A stretch of DNA of 64,000 nt. Origin: Ectopseudomonas composti (GTDB taxonomy: Bacteria > Pseudomonadota > Gammaproteobacteria > Pseudomonadales > Pseudomonadaceae). Both the position numbers and the translations under genes were made by a program. Each line of letters begins with the position of its first letter. Within the stretch, counting starts at the first letter, position 1. Under the pieces are notes generated by a model. The model ran no database searches. It was given only the letters and a program-made list of their open reading frames with translations, and was not told the DNA's origin. The DNA lies in assembly GCF_900115475.1 (NCBI RefSeq), contig NZ_FOWP01000013.1:92226-156225 (forward strand), given 5' to 3'. Positions 50,434 through 59,466 of the stretch are shown here, one piece after another.

Positions 50434-52080
50434 ATGCGTCTCGACGCCCTCTCTTTGAAAACCCGCCTGATCATCGCGGTGGCGATTCCCTGCATCGCCC
50501 TGCTGCTGGTGGCGCTGACCAGCCTGAGCAGCATGTCGAGCATGCATCGAGACACAGAGGTGCTCTATCTCAATACTGCCGCGCCGATGCGTGCCATGGC
50601 CGAAGTGGCCTCGCGTATCCCGCGCATGCGCGTCGGGCTCGACATGATGCTGCTGCAGGAAACTCCGCTGCGTGACGAGCGCGGCGTCAAGTCGCGCGTA
50701 CAGGACGCCCGCAACGAGGACGTGCCCGGTATGCGCGAGGCGATGCGTCAGGCCGTGGCCGCCCAGGTCAACCCGGAGCGCAAGGCGCAGGCGCAGCAGT
50801 TGCTCGACCAGTTCGAAGCCATGGTCAGCAACGAACTGAACCCGATGCTCGCTGCCTTCGATGCGGGTGACATGGCCAGGGCGCAGCAGATCTATCGCGA
50901 TCAGTACGCCAAAACCTACGGGGTGATGCGCCAAGGTGCCAATGACCTGCTCGATGCCCTGCTCAAACAGGCCGAGCAGCAGAACCTGCACAGCGCAAAA
51001 AGCTACGACGATGGCCTGACTCGCCAGATCGCCATCATCGTCACTGGCCTGCTGGTGTCGGTCCTCATTTCCTGGCTGATCGTCATCCAGCTGCGCCGCC
51101 GCGTCAGCGTGCTGCAGAACAGTCTGGGCCTGGCCGCCGACAACCTGGCCCTGGATACCCGCATCGACCTGCCCGGCCAGGACGAGCTGAGCGAGATCGC
51201 GCGCAGCTTCAACCAGTTCATCGACAAGGTGCACGGCGCCATGCGCGAACTTGCCGACAACTCACGCCAGCTCTCGGGCATGGCCCGCGACGTGGCCGAA
51301 CGCGCGCGCCTGACCCAGAGCAACTGCACCGCACAAAGCGACCGCACGGTACAGGTGGCCACCGCCATCAACGAACTGGGCTCGACCGTCAACGAGATCG
51401 CGCGCAACGCCGAGAACGCCGCAGCAGTAGCCCGCGAAGCGACTCAGCATGCCAGCGACGGCAGCGCCGTGGTCAGCCAGGCGCATCGCCAGGTCGACGC
51501 CCTCAACGGCGAACTGGAGCAAGCCGCCAAGGTGATCGAGGCACTGGCCGCGCAAACCAACGCCATCAGCACCACGCTCAACACCATTCGCAGCATTTCC
51601 GAGCAGACCAACCTGCTCGCCCTCAACGCCGCCATCGAAGCGGCGCGTGCCGGCGAACAGGGCCGTGGCTTTGCCGTGGTGGCCGACGAGGTGCGCACCC
51701 TGGCTAGCCGCTCCGGCGCCTCCACCGAGGAAATCCAGCAAGTCATCGACCGCCTGCAGAACGAATCACGCTCGGCCGTCGAGGCCATGGCCAAGGGGCA
51801 ACGGCAGAGCGCGCTGGTGGTGGAATACGCGAGCAAGGCGTCGGTAGCGCTGGAGCAGATCAACAGCCATATCGGCCAGATCAGCGACCAGAATATCCAG
51901 GTCGCCACCGCTACCGAGGAACAGTCCAGCGTGGTGGAAGACATCAACCGCAACATTGTCGACATCAATGAGCTGACCGTCGGCACCACCCATATCGCCG
52001 ATCAGCTCAACCAGGCCAGCAGCGATTTGCAGGCGCTGTCGACCCAGCTCGATGGCCTGGTCGGGCGTTTCCGGTTGTAA
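50434..52080 (+). CDS. Methyl-accepting chemotaxis protein (4HB type)
   Basis: The 548-residue protein has two membrane segments (about 13-32 and 192-212) flanking a periplasmic helical sensor domain of the four-helix-bundle kind, a HAMP domain (about 212-270), and a long cytoplasmic signalling coiled coil. The conserved hairpin tip is EQTNLLALNAAIEAARAGEQGRGFAVVADEVRTLA. It relays attractant or repellent binding to CheA/CheW. The ATG at 50434 is chosen because the membrane segment follows directly. The ligand is unknown, and no che gene is nearby. Confidence 0.92.
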   Translation: MRLDALSLKTRLIIAVAIPCIALLLVALTSLSSMSSMHRDTEVLYLNTAAPMRAMAEVASRIPRMRVGLDMMLLQETPLRDERGVKSRVQDARNEDVPGMREAMRQAVAAQVNPERKAQAQQLLDQFEAMVSNELNPMLAAFDAGDMARAQQIYRDQYAKTYGVMRQGANDLLDALLKQAEQQNLHSAKSYDDGLTRQIAIIVTGLLVSVLISWLIVIQLRRRVSVLQNSLGLAADNLALDTRIDLPGQDELSEIARSFNQFIDKVHGAMRELADNSRQLSGMARDVAERARLTQSNCTAQSDRTVQVATAINELGSTVNEIARNAENAAAVAREATQHASDGSAVVSQAHRQVDALNGELEQAAKVIEALAAQTNAISTTLNTIRSISEQTNLLALNAAIEAARAGEQGRGFAVVADEVRTLASRSGASTEEIQQVIDRLQNESRSAVEAMAKGQRQSALVVEYASKASVALEQINSHIGQISDQNIQVATATEEQSSVVEDINRNIVDINELTVGTTHIADQLNQASSDLQALSTQLDGLVGRFRL

Positions 52081-52143
52081 CCCCTCAAACCACTCGGTGC
52101 GCACGGTGCACCCTACGGTCGGACGCCGTAAGCACCGAGCCAC

Positions 52144-53589
52144 CTACAGGTCTTCGTCGATGCGCTCACGCAAATAGGCGTAGAAGGGGTTGGACGTCAT
52201 ACGTTGCAAACTATCGAGCCCCACCACCAACACGCCGTGCTCACCGCGCGGTGCCAGCGTGCCAAGGGCTACGCCGTAGAACTCCGCGGAGGTCGGTTCG
52301 CTGCCATACAGCGGATCGTCCGTGGGGAACGGCAGTGCAACGTGCGACAGCGAGAACAGCTGGCTCGGGTATTCGACGTTCAATGGCGTCACCAGCGCCT
52401 CACGCTCGCCGGCTGCGATTCGCCGCGCCTCGACCTGACGACCACCGCCCTGTGCAACGCCCACCACCGTCAGGTCGTAGTCACGCTGGGCCGGTGGCAG
52501 CAAGGTCTCCAGCAAGCCGCTCATGTCCGCCCGCAGCAGCGAGCTGGCCGCCTGCGAGCGGTTGATGTCGAAGATCACCAGTTCGCTGCCATTGGCTGGA
52601 AGGCGCTCGAACAAATGGCGTACCACGGCCGGTGTACTCACCGTACTGTCGGCCAGCGACTGGAAAGCCAGCACCGGCGGTAGTCGTGACAGACGGCCAT
52701 CGGCCTCGGCAGCGTCGAAGGCGCTCTGTACCTCATGAGTCAGCTCGTAGGTCTGCCGCGCCGCGTGCACCGGGAAGGAGTTGTACTTGAACGGGTTGAA
52801 CTCCGGCAGCACGTTCATCCAGGCCGACTTGGCGAAGGCCGGCAGCAACGCCGGCAGGGCTGCCAGCCCGGCATAACGGGCGTAGCTGGTGACGCCGATC
52901 ATCGGCGAAATCAGCACCAGGCGTTGCGGCATGGCCAGTTGCTCGTCTTCCAACGCAGCCAGACTGTAGCGCAGCGCCAGCGCGCCGCCATTGGAATAGC
53001 CGAGTAGATACAGCGGCTCGTCCGGCACCTGGCGCCGCGCCTCGCGCACGGCCAGACGTGTGGCCGCCAGCCATTGTTCCCAGTGCGCATCGGTGAGCGC
53101 CGCCGGCACCGTGCCGTGGCCGGGCATACGCGGCACCACGGCGAGCAGCCCCTGCTCGCTGAGGTGCCGGGCAATATGGCGCAGGCTGTAGGGCGAGTCG
53201 GTCAGGCCATGCAGCAACACCACCACACCCCGCGCCGGGCCTTGCGGCTGCAGGACGAAGGAGCGGTTCCAGTCATGCGGCAGATTGCCGGGGTAGACCG
53301 GGCTGTCGCTGGCGTAACGACTGTACGGCGCCCTGCCGGAGGCCGTGACTGGCTCGATCAGCTCACGTTGCAGACGCTCGAACAGCGCTGCCTCAGCAGC
53401 CAGGTAGGCCTGCCAGTCGCTCGCGTCCAGCTCGCTGACCTCCAGTTCCTGCGGTACCAGGCGGTGCCAAGGTTCCAGCTCGGGCAACGCCGACAGCCCG
53501 GCGATACGAATGCCGAGCAAGACCACCACGATCAACAACAGCACTACCAGCGTCCAGGCCATCACGTTGCGCATGCGCGATAAACGCAT
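52144..53589 (-). CDS. Membrane-anchored alpha/beta hydrolase
   Basis: The 481-residue protein has one N-terminal membrane segment (about 11-30) and an alpha/beta-hydrolase fold: the oxyanion segment VVLLHGLTDSPYSLRHIARHL, the nucleophile elbow LLGYSNGG (Ser), VLAFQSLADSTVSTPAVV (Asp region) and PFPTDDPLYG. The active part should face the periplasm. The long C-terminal extension (last 120 residues) is not recognised. It would hydrolyse an ester or lipid; the substrate is unknown. The start at 53589 is chosen because the membrane segment follows and a longer frame has no domain. Confidence 0.82.
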   Translation of the reverse strand: MRLSRMRNVMAWTLVVLLLIVVVLLGIRIAGLSALPELEPWHRLVPQELEVSELDASDWQAYLAAEAALFERLQRELIEPVTASGRAPYSRYASDSPVYPGNLPHDWNRSFVLQPQGPARGVVVLLHGLTDSPYSLRHIARHLSEQGLLAVVPRMPGHGTVPAALTDAHWEQWLAATRLAVREARRQVPDEPLYLLGYSNGGALALRYSLAALEDEQLAMPQRLVLISPMIGVTSYARYAGLAALPALLPAFAKSAWMNVLPEFNPFKYNSFPVHAARQTYELTHEVQSAFDAAEADGRLSRLPPVLAFQSLADSTVSTPAVVRHLFERLPANGSELVIFDINRSQAASSLLRADMSGLLETLLPPAQRDYDLTVVGVAQGGGRQVEARRIAAGEREALVTPLNVEYPSQLFSLSHVALPFPTDDPLYGSEPTSAEFYGVALGTLAPRGEHGVLVVGLDSLQRMTSNPFYAYLRERIDEDL

Positions 53590-53684
53590 CCAGCGCCTCC
53601 CTCGAAAAATCTCTGGCCGGGAAAAACCGTCCCGGCGACCGGCTTGGCGACTGTAGTGCAAAGCCGCCCCCAATCACCACCGGC

Positions 53685-53714
53685 TTGCCTTTAACATATG
53701 GATTTCCGTATATT
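53685..53714 (+). promoter_or_regulatory. Candidate ars operon promoter overlapping an imperfect dyad
   Basis: TTGCCT (53685-53690) and TATATT (53709-53714), 18 bases apart, resemble a sigma-70 promoter. The A/T-rich dyad ATATGGATTTCCGTATAT (53696-53713) covers the -10 region, the usual place for ArsR binding. It lies about 30 bases upstream of the arsR start codon. Confidence 0.55.
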
Positions 53715-53742
53715 CGCAAAACCATATATACGAGCTCACCCC

Positions 53743-54099
53743 ATGTCCGACCACCTCACCCCGCCCGCGCTGTTCAAATCCCTGGCCGATGAAACTCGCG
53801 CGCGCGCCGTGCTGCTGATCGCCGAACAGGGCGAGCTGTGCGTGTGCGAGCTGGTCTGCGCGCTGGGCGACAGCCAGCCGAAGATCTCCCGTCATCTGGC
53901 GCAACTGCGCAGCAACGGCCTGTTGCAGGACCGCCGCCAGGGTCAATGGGTGTACTACCGCCTGGCACCGGACCTGCCGCAATGGGTGCGCGACGTGCTG
54001 ACCGCCACCCTGGCAGCCAACCGCACCTGGCTGGAGCAGGACGCCAGCCGCCTCGCCAACATGGGCGACCGCCCTGCCCGCCTCGCCACCTGCTGCTGA
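53743..54099 (+). CDS. arsR: ArsR-family arsenic-responsive repressor
   Basis: The 118-residue winged-helix repressor has the metal-binding cysteine pattern ELCVCELVC (Cys33, Cys35, Cys39) in the alpha3 helix and the recognition region DSQPKISRHLAQLRSNGLLQDRRQGQWVYYRL. Arsenite binding releases it from the operator. I chose the ATG at 53743 because the longer frame would cover the promoter. It is first in arsRBCH; the next gene begins 9 bases after its stop. Confidence 0.93.
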   Translation: MSDHLTPPALFKSLADETRARAVLLIAEQGELCVCELVCALGDSQPKISRHLAQLRSNGLLQDRRQGQWVYYRLAPDLPQWVRDVLTATLAANRTWLEQDASRLANMGDRPARLATCC

Positions 54100-54108
54100 G
54101 TACACCGC

Positions 54109-55392
54109 ATGCTGATCGCCGTCGCTATCTTCCTGTTCACCCTGATTCTGGTCATCTGGCAGCCCCGAGGTCTCGGCGTTGGCTGGAGCGCCTCGCTCGG
54201 CGCGGTGCTGGCCCTGGCCACCGGCGTGGTCAGCTTCGCCGACATTCCCACCGTGTGGGACATCGTGTGGAATGCCACGGCGACCTTTATCGCCGTGATC
54301 ATCATCAGCCTGCTGCTGGATGAAGCCGGCTTCTTCGAGTGGGCGGCGCTGCACGTGGCGCGCTGTGCGGGCGGCAGCGGCGCGCGCCTGTTCGCCTTCA
54401 GCATCCTGCTCGGTGCTGCGGTGTCGGCGTTGTTCGCCAACGACGGCGCGGCGCTGATCCTCACCCCCATCGTGATTTCCATGTTGCTGGCGCTGCGCTT
54501 CTCGCCGGCCTCGACCCTGGCCTTCGTCATGGCCGCCGGCTTTATCGCCGACACCGCCAGCCTGCCGCTGGTGGTGTCGAACCTGGTCAACATCGTCTCG
54601 GCTGACTACTTCGATATTGGCTTCGGCGCCTACGCCGCAGTGATGGTGCCGGTGAACCTGGTCAGCGTCGCCGCCACCCTGCTGGTGCTGTGGCTGTTCT
54701 TCCACCGCGACATCCCGGCGCGCTACGAAGTGGCGGCGTTGCAGGCGCCCAGCCAGGCAATCCGCGACGTCAGCACCTTCAAGGTCGGCTGGGCGGTGCT
54801 GCTGGCGCTGCTGGTCGGGCTGTTCGCCCTCGAGCCGCTGGGCATCCCCATCAGCGCGGTGGCGGCGGCCTGTGCCGCGTTGCTGTTCGCGGTCGCCGCG
54901 CGTGGTAAGCGCATCGCTACCGGCAAGGTGCTGCGCGAGGCGCCCTGGCAGGTGGTGATCTTCTCCCTCGGCATGTACCTGGTGGTCTACGGCCTGAGCA
55001 ATGCCGGCCTGACCGCCGAGCTGACCCGCCTGCTCGACAGCTTCGCCGCGTACGGCATATGGGGCGCAGCGCTGGGCACCGGCCTGCTCAGCGCGTTGCT
55101 GTCGTCGCTGATGAACAACATGCCTAGCGTGCTGATCGGCGCCCTGGCCATCGACGCCAGCCAGGCCAGCGGCGCGGTGCGTGAAGCGATGATCTACGCC
55201 AACGTGATCGGCTGCGACCTGGGGCCGAAGATCACCCCCATTGGCAGCCTGGCCACCCTGCTCTGGCTGCACGTACTGGCGCGCAAGGGCATCCGCGTGA
55301 CCTGGGGTTACTACTTCAAGGTCGGCATCGTGCTCACCCTGCCGGTACTGCTGCTCACCCTTTCGGCCCTGGCCCTGCGCCTGAGCCTCTGA
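54109..55392 (+). CDS. arsB: Arsenite efflux pump ArsB
   Basis: The 427-residue membrane protein has about twelve segments and the ArsB pattern: WQPRGLGVGWSASLGAVLALATG, FFEWAALHVARCAGGSGARLFAFSILLGAAVSALFANDGAALILTPIVISM and CDLGPKITPIGSLATLLWLH. It expels arsenite and antimonite, driven by the proton gradient or together with an ATPase (no arsA is present). It lies between arsR (9 bases) and arsC (15 bases). Confidence 0.95.
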   Translation: MLIAVAIFLFTLILVIWQPRGLGVGWSASLGAVLALATGVVSFADIPTVWDIVWNATATFIAVIIISLLLDEAGFFEWAALHVARCAGGSGARLFAFSILLGAAVSALFANDGAALILTPIVISMLLALRFSPASTLAFVMAAGFIADTASLPLVVSNLVNIVSADYFDIGFGAYAAVMVPVNLVSVAATLLVLWLFFHRDIPARYEVAALQAPSQAIRDVSTFKVGWAVLLALLVGLFALEPLGIPISAVAAACAALLFAVAARGKRIATGKVLREAPWQVVIFSLGMYLVVYGLSNAGLTAELTRLLDSFAAYGIWGAALGTGLLSALLSSLMNNMPSVLIGALAIDASQASGAVREAMIYANVIGCDLGPKITPIGSLATLLWLHVLARKGIRVTWGYYFKVGIVLTLPVLLLTLSALALRLSL

Positions 55393-55407
55393 CCTGGAGT
55401 CTTGACG

Positions 55408-55878
55408 ATGAAAGTCCTGTTCATGTGCACGGCCAACAGCTGCCGCAGCATCCTCTCCGAAGCCATGTTCAACCACCTGGCGCCGAGCGAACACCAGGCG
55501 GTGAGCTCCGGCAGCTTCCCGCGCGGCGAGGTGCTACCGCGCACTCTGGTGACCCTGCGCGAGGCCGGCATCGCCACTGAGGGCCTGAGCAGCAAGGGCA
55601 ACGACGCCTTCGAAGGCTGCCCGCCGGACATCGTCATCACCGTCTGCGACAAGGCAGCCGGCGAGGCCTGCCCGGTGTACTTCGGCCCGGCGCTGAAAGC
55701 CCACTGGGGCCTGGAAGATCCGTCCCACGTGGCAGGCGACGAGGCCACCATCGACGCCGCCTTTCACGCCACCCTGGCGCATATCGAACGGCGCTGCCGC
55801 GCCTTCCTCGCCCTGCCCCTGGCGGACATGAGCCGCGAGACGTTGCAGCAGGCGCTCAACCGTATCGGCCAAGAGTGA
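55408..55878 (+). CDS. arsC: Arsenate reductase ArsC, thioredoxin-coupled type
   Basis: The 156-residue low-molecular-weight phosphatase-fold protein has the catalytic loop CTANSCRS (Cys7-x5-Arg13), and Cys80 (TVCDK) and Cys88 (EACPV), matching the three-cysteine relay of thioredoxin-type ArsC. It reduces arsenate to arsenite, which ArsB exports. GGAG stands about 10 bases before the ATG at 55408. The next gene is arsH, 10 bases downstream. Confidence 0.93.
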   Translation: MKVLFMCTANSCRSILSEAMFNHLAPSEHQAVSSGSFPRGEVLPRTLVTLREAGIATEGLSSKGNDAFEGCPPDIVITVCDKAAGEACPVYFGPALKAHWGLEDPSHVAGDEATIDAAFHATLAHIERRCRAFLALPLADMSRETLQQALNRIGQE

Positions 55879-55888
55879 GGACACGCGC

Positions 55889-56578
55889 ATGAACGACAAC
55901 CTGCCCAATCTCGACCTCGACCTGCTGCCAGCCCAGCGCGACGATTCGGCTCAAGCGCCGCGCATCCTGCTGCTGTACGGCTCCACCCGGCCGCGCTCGT
56001 TCAGCCGCCTGCTGGTGCAGGAAGCCGCGCGCCTGCTGAAGCACCTGGGCTGCGAGACGCGCATCTTCGACCCCTCCGGTCTGCCCTTGCCCGACGACGC
56101 ACCGGTAGAGCATGCAAAGGTGCAGGAGCTGCGCGAGCTGATGCAGTGGTCCGAAGGCCAGGTGTGGTGTTCGCCGGAACGCCATGGCGCCATGTCGGCG
56201 GTATTCAAGGCACAGATCGACTGGGTGCCGCTGGCCATCGGCGCGGTGCGCCCGACTCAGGGCAAGACCCTAGCGGTGATGCAGGTCTGCGGCGGCTCGC
56301 AGTCGTTCAACGTGGTCAATCAGTTGCGCGTACTCGGCCGCTGGATGCGCATGTTCACCATCCCCAATCAGTCATCGGTACCCAAGGCCTTTCTCGAATT
56401 CGGCGATGACGACCGCATGCAGCCCTCCCCCTACTACGACCGCCTGGTGGACGTGATGGAAGAGTTGGTGCGCTTCACCTGGCTACTGCGCGACCATCCC
56501 GAGCTGGTGGACCGCTACTCCGAGCGCAAGGAGTCGGCCGAGGCGCTGTCGCAGCGGGTCAATCAGCGCAGTATCTGA
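55889..56578 (+). CDS. arsH: ArsH, NADPH-dependent FMN reductase
   Basis: The 229-residue flavodoxin-fold protein starts APRILLLYGSTRPRSFSRLL with the FMN phosphate-binding GSTRPRS and continues EGQVWCSPERHGAMSAVFKAQIDWVPLAIGAVRPTQGKTLAVM, which is the ArsH signature. ArsH oxidises trivalent organoarsenicals or moderates redox stress. It is the last gene of the ars operon; an inverted-repeat element (56584-56631) follows it and may end the transcript. Confidence 0.95.
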   Translation: MNDNLPNLDLDLLPAQRDDSAQAPRILLLYGSTRPRSFSRLLVQEAARLLKHLGCETRIFDPSGLPLPDDAPVEHAKVQELRELMQWSEGQVWCSPERHGAMSAVFKAQIDWVPLAIGAVRPTQGKTLAVMQVCGGSQSFNVVNQLRVLGRWMRMFTIPNQSSVPKAFLEFGDDDRMQPSPYYDRLVDVMEELVRFTWLLRDHPELVDRYSERKESAEALSQRVNQRSI

Positions 56579-56583
56579 AAATC

Positions 56584-56631
56584 GTGGGAGGCGCTTGAGC
56601 GGTGACAATCGCGGCTCAAGCCGCTCCTACG
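56584..56631. repeat. REP-like element after arsH
   Basis: GGCGCTTGAGCGGTGACAAT followed by CGCGGCTCAAGCCGCTCCTACG forms a hairpin and shares the GGCTxAAGCCGCTCCTAC ending with elements at 58315-58361 and 63876-63898. It is a member of a dispersed family. Confidence 0.7.
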
Positions 56632-56650
56632 CAGTCGAGCGGCATGCCGA

Positions 56651-57013
56651 TCAGGCGGCAGCGATGTAGAGCGGCGAGACTGCCACGTACAGCACCACCA
56701 CCAGCACGCCCAGGATCAGCGCATTGAGTTGAATCCGCCGCACTTTGCCCAGGCCGGCAAACTCCTTGGCGACACTCGACACGAAGACGGCCCCTACCAC
56801 CAGCATGGCTGGCATGGAGACCAGCATGTCGGCAAGCCAACTGTTCATCAGTCGCTCGCTGCTCGGGTAGAGCTCCTGACTGATCGCCATATAGCTGGAC
56901 CTGGCGCTGACCATGCCCCAGTACGCCGCTACAGTGATGAGTTGCAGCAGGAGCAATGCCAGATTGCATAGCGTCTTCAGGCGCGGGAAACGACCTCGAT
57001 CACGGTTAGCCAC
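56651..57013 (-). CDS. Small membrane protein of unknown function
   Basis: The 120-residue protein has about three hydrophobic segments: ALLLLQLITVAAYWGMV, MLVSMPAMLVVGAVFVSS and LNALILGVLVVVLYVAVS. The GTG at 57013 overlaps the stop of the upstream gene by 8 bases and has GGAG 8 bases upstream, so it is preferred over the ATG at 57028. The family is not recognised. It is translationally linked to the 155-residue soluble protein before it; the pair may act together. Confidence 0.6.
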   Translation of the reverse strand: MANRDRGRFPRLKTLCNLALLLLQLITVAAYWGMVSARSSYMAISQELYPSSERLMNSWLADMLVSMPAMLVVGAVFVSSVAKEFAGLGKVRRIQLNALILGVLVVVLYVAVSPLYIAAA

Positions 57014-57473
57014 AGAGCAGGCTCCCATTCTGGGTCTGCCCCATCATGTCCTTGATCACCCCACGCACCTTGGTGTCGGCCAACTGCCCGCCACTGGACT
57101 CGACCTTCACACGGCTCAACGAAAAACTGGCCTCGTTGTCGGCGTCATAGATGGTGAAGGTGACGTCTACGCTGCCACTGAATAGCAACGTACCCTTGAG
57201 TTCGATTTCTCCCAGCTTGCCGACCAGCGATGAACGACTGCACAGCCAGGCGTGCTTGCTCGCATCGATCTTCATCCAGGAGGTCTCGATATGGCCGGCG
57301 ATCAGCGTGCCACTGTTACCGCCGACTTCAGGTCCGGTAGCGATACCGAACACCTGCGGTTTCTCGGCACTCGAACGCCTGATCTGGATGTAGACGCCAC
57401 TGAACAGATTGAAGCCAATGCTGGTCTTGGGGATGGCAGCGCCGACGCCGCTGGCCAGGATCTTCATTTCCAT
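57006..57473 (-). CDS. Small cytoplasmic-type protein of unknown function
   Basis: The 155-residue protein is beta-rich, starts MEMKILASGVGAAIPKTSIGF and includes SGSVDVTFTIYDADNEASFS and KVRGVIKDMMGQTQNGSL. There is no signal peptide or membrane segment. The ATG at 57473 has AAGGA 8 bases upstream. It is not assigned to a family. Its gene overlaps the start of the membrane-protein gene that follows, which suggests an interacting pair. Confidence 0.6.
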   Translation of the reverse strand: MEMKILASGVGAAIPKTSIGFNLFSGVYIQIRRSSAEKPQVFGIATGPEVGGNSGTLIAGHIETSWMKIDASKHAWLCSRSSLVGKLGEIELKGTLLFSGSVDVTFTIYDADNEASFSLSRVKVESSGGQLADTKVRGVIKDMMGQTQNGSLLCG

Positions 57474-57689
57474 TACATGTTCCTTATGTAGAGGTGGATC
57501 GACTGTGGAGCTTGGAGCAATGCAGCCCGCTTTGCCATGAACGAGCCCACAAACAGGCGCTCCTGAGCGGCTCACCGCTTCAGACCTTCCGCGTCGGTAT
57601 TGGTGCCGTGCGTTCAACATGCCGCACTAACCCAGAGCACCAGATCAACTGAACAGGCAGCCAACGAACATGGCTGATAGGCTGCGCGT

Positions 57690-58244
57690 ATGAATCTCGT
57701 TGCTCGCCTACAGACCCTAATCGCCAACGACCCTCGGCGCCTGCGAATCCTGCAGCAGGTACGCGAGCTCGACCTACCTGACTGCTGGGTGGCAGCCGGT
57801 TTCGTGCGCAGCGCGGTCTGGGATCATCTGCACCAACGCAGCGACTCGCCGCTGCCAGAAGATATAGATGTGATCTGGTTCGACCGCAGCCAGACCTCCC
57901 CTGCTCGCGATGCTGAGCTGGAGACGGTCCTGCGCCAACAGGACGAATCGCTGCAGTGGTCGGTGAAGAATCAAGCACGCATGCACCTGCGCAATGGCGA
58001 TGCGCCTTACGCCTCGGCGACCGAGGCGATGCGGCACTGGCCGGAGACTGCGACGTCGGTGGCCGTGCGACTAAATGAGCAAGATGAGGTTGAAATTGCC
58101 GCACCGCTCGGCCTGGAAGACCTGTTCGAGCTGATCGTGCGCCCGGCCGGAAGGTTCAAGGACGAGAAACAGCCGATCTACCGGGAACGCTTGAGTAGCA
58201 AGAACTGGCAAGCCACCTGGCCGCAGTTAAAGGTGCTGCCGTAG
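57690..58244 (+). CDS. Nucleotidyltransferase-family protein (NTP_transf_6 type)
   Basis: The 184-residue protein has CWVAAGFVRSAVWDHLH (about 32-48), DIDVIWFDRSQTSP (Asp-x-Asp) and a C-terminal FKDEKQPIYRERLSSKNWQATWPQL. This is the NTP_transf_6/DUF925 pattern. Active-site carboxylates of the nucleotidyltransferase fold are present, but the substrate is unknown. It is alone on its strand. Confidence 0.82.
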   Translation: MNLVARLQTLIANDPRRLRILQQVRELDLPDCWVAAGFVRSAVWDHLHQRSDSPLPEDIDVIWFDRSQTSPARDAELETVLRQQDESLQWSVKNQARMHLRNGDAPYASATEAMRHWPETATSVAVRLNEQDEVEIAAPLGLEDLFELIVRPAGRFKDEKQPIYRERLSSKNWQATWPQLKVLP

Positions 58245-58488
58245 GGTGGATGTCGCTTTTTACATCCACCAATGGTGGATCGAGAAGCGTGATCCCCCCT
58301 ACGGAGCAAACACCGTGGGGGGCGCTTCAGCGGCGACAATCGCGGCTGAAGCCGCTCCTACAAAGTAGACGTAGCCTGGGTAGAGCGGAGCGAAACCCGG
58401 AAGCGGATTACCCGGGTTTCGCGGTGCTCTAACCAGGCAGGTTAAATGTCCACCTACTGGTGGATGGAAAAAGCGACATCCACCCTAG
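58242..58488. repeat. Composite inverted-repeat element
   Basis: The outer arms 58242-58279 and 58449-58488 are reverse complements (both carry AGGGTGGATGTCGCTTTTT and the TCCACC...TGGTGG half). They enclose a REP-like hairpin at 58315-58361 (GCTTCAGCGGCGACAATCGC... and the GGCTGAAGCCGCTCCTAC part). It is 247 bases with no gene and fills the gap between the nucleotidyltransferase and cyoE genes. Confidence 0.75.
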
Positions 58489-58509
58489 GGCCCTCCCACG
58501 GAGCCAAGT

Positions 58510-59466
58510 TCAGATACCGGCCACCACCGCGCAGATGCCCTGCGCGCTATCGGCGAACTGGCTGCACAGGTGATTGATGGAAGTCACCAGTACCTGCTCC
58601 GGCGAGGAGATGAAATCCACCGACATCATCACGCTGAGCATGGTGATACTGATGATGGAGAAGGTGAACAGCTTGCGCGCCCACACTCGATCATCGACGG
58701 CCTTGTAGCCCGACACGCCCATCCACAGCCAGTAGGCACCGCTCAGCGCGGCGACCACGAAGTAGCTGTAGCCGGCGTAGCCGCTGAGCGTCAGCATCAG
58801 GGTCGCGACCACGAAGGCAGCGATGTACAGCACGATCTGCCGCTTGGCCGCCGAGATCCCCTTGATGACGGGCAGCACCGGGATGTTCGCGGCCTGGTAG
58901 TCATTGAAACGGAAGATGGCGATGGCATAGGAATGCGGCATCTGCCAGAGGCTGAAGATCAACAACAGGATGGCGGCGCCGGCATCGAACTCGTTGCTCA
59001 CCGCGCAGTAGCCGACCACGGGCGGAGCCGCCCCGGACAGGCTGCCGACCAGGGTGCCGTACACAGAGCCACGCTTGAGCCACAGGCTGTAGAGGCCGAC
59101 GTAGACCACAAAGCCCATGAGCACCAGCATCACCGCCAGGGTATTGGTGGCGGCGTATAGCAAAGCCACCCCCGCTACCCCGAGCACGCAGGCATAGGCG
59201 ATGGCGTGCACAGGCGATACCAGCCCCTGCGCCAGGACGCGATTACGCGTGCGCTCCATCTTCTGGTCGATGTCCCTATCGATGTAGTTGTTGAACACGC
59301 AGCCTGAGGCGATCACCAACGAAACCCCGAGCGCTGTCGCAAGGTACAGCGCCAGGTTCGCATCGCCGCGCGAAGCCAGGAAGAAACCGCCCGTCACGGA
59401 AATCAGATTGCCGAAGACGATGCCCGGCTTGGCGAGGTTGAGGTACTGCTTCAGGAGCGCCAGCAT
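58510..59466 (-). CDS. cyoE: Protoheme IX farnesyltransferase (heme O synthase)
   Basis: The 318-residue membrane protein is a UbiA-type prenyltransferase: KPGIVFGNLISVTGGFFLAS at the start, NNYIDRDIDQKMERTRNR (Asp-rich diphosphate site) and YTSLWLKRGSVYGTLVGSLSGAAPPVVGY. It adds farnesyl to heme B for the bo3 oxidase. The ATG at 59466 overlaps the cyoD stop (TGATG), which supports it over an upstream start. It is the last gene of cyoABCDE. Confidence 0.94.
   Translation of the reverse strand: MLALLKQYLNLAKPGIVFGNLISVTGGFFLASRGDANLALYLATALGVSLVIASGCVFNNYIDRDIDQKMERTRNRVLAQGLVSPVHAIAYACVLGVAGVALLYAATNTLAVMLVLMGFVVYVGLYSLWLKRGSVYGTLVGSLSGAAPPVVGYCAVSNEFDAGAAILLLIFSLWQMPHSYAIAIFRFNDYQAANIPVLPVIKGISAAKRQIVLYIAAFVVATLMLTLSGYAGYSYFVVAALSGAYWLWMGVSGYKAVDDRVWARKLFTFSIISITMLSVMMSVDFISSPEQVLVTSINHLCSQFADSAQGICAVVAGI

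Noticed and set aside
53674..55494. 606-residue minus-strand reading frame
   Set aside because: It is a by-product of GC-rich third positions opposite arsR-arsB; it is rich in Gln, His and Asp, has no recognisable domain, and the plus-strand ars genes are certain.
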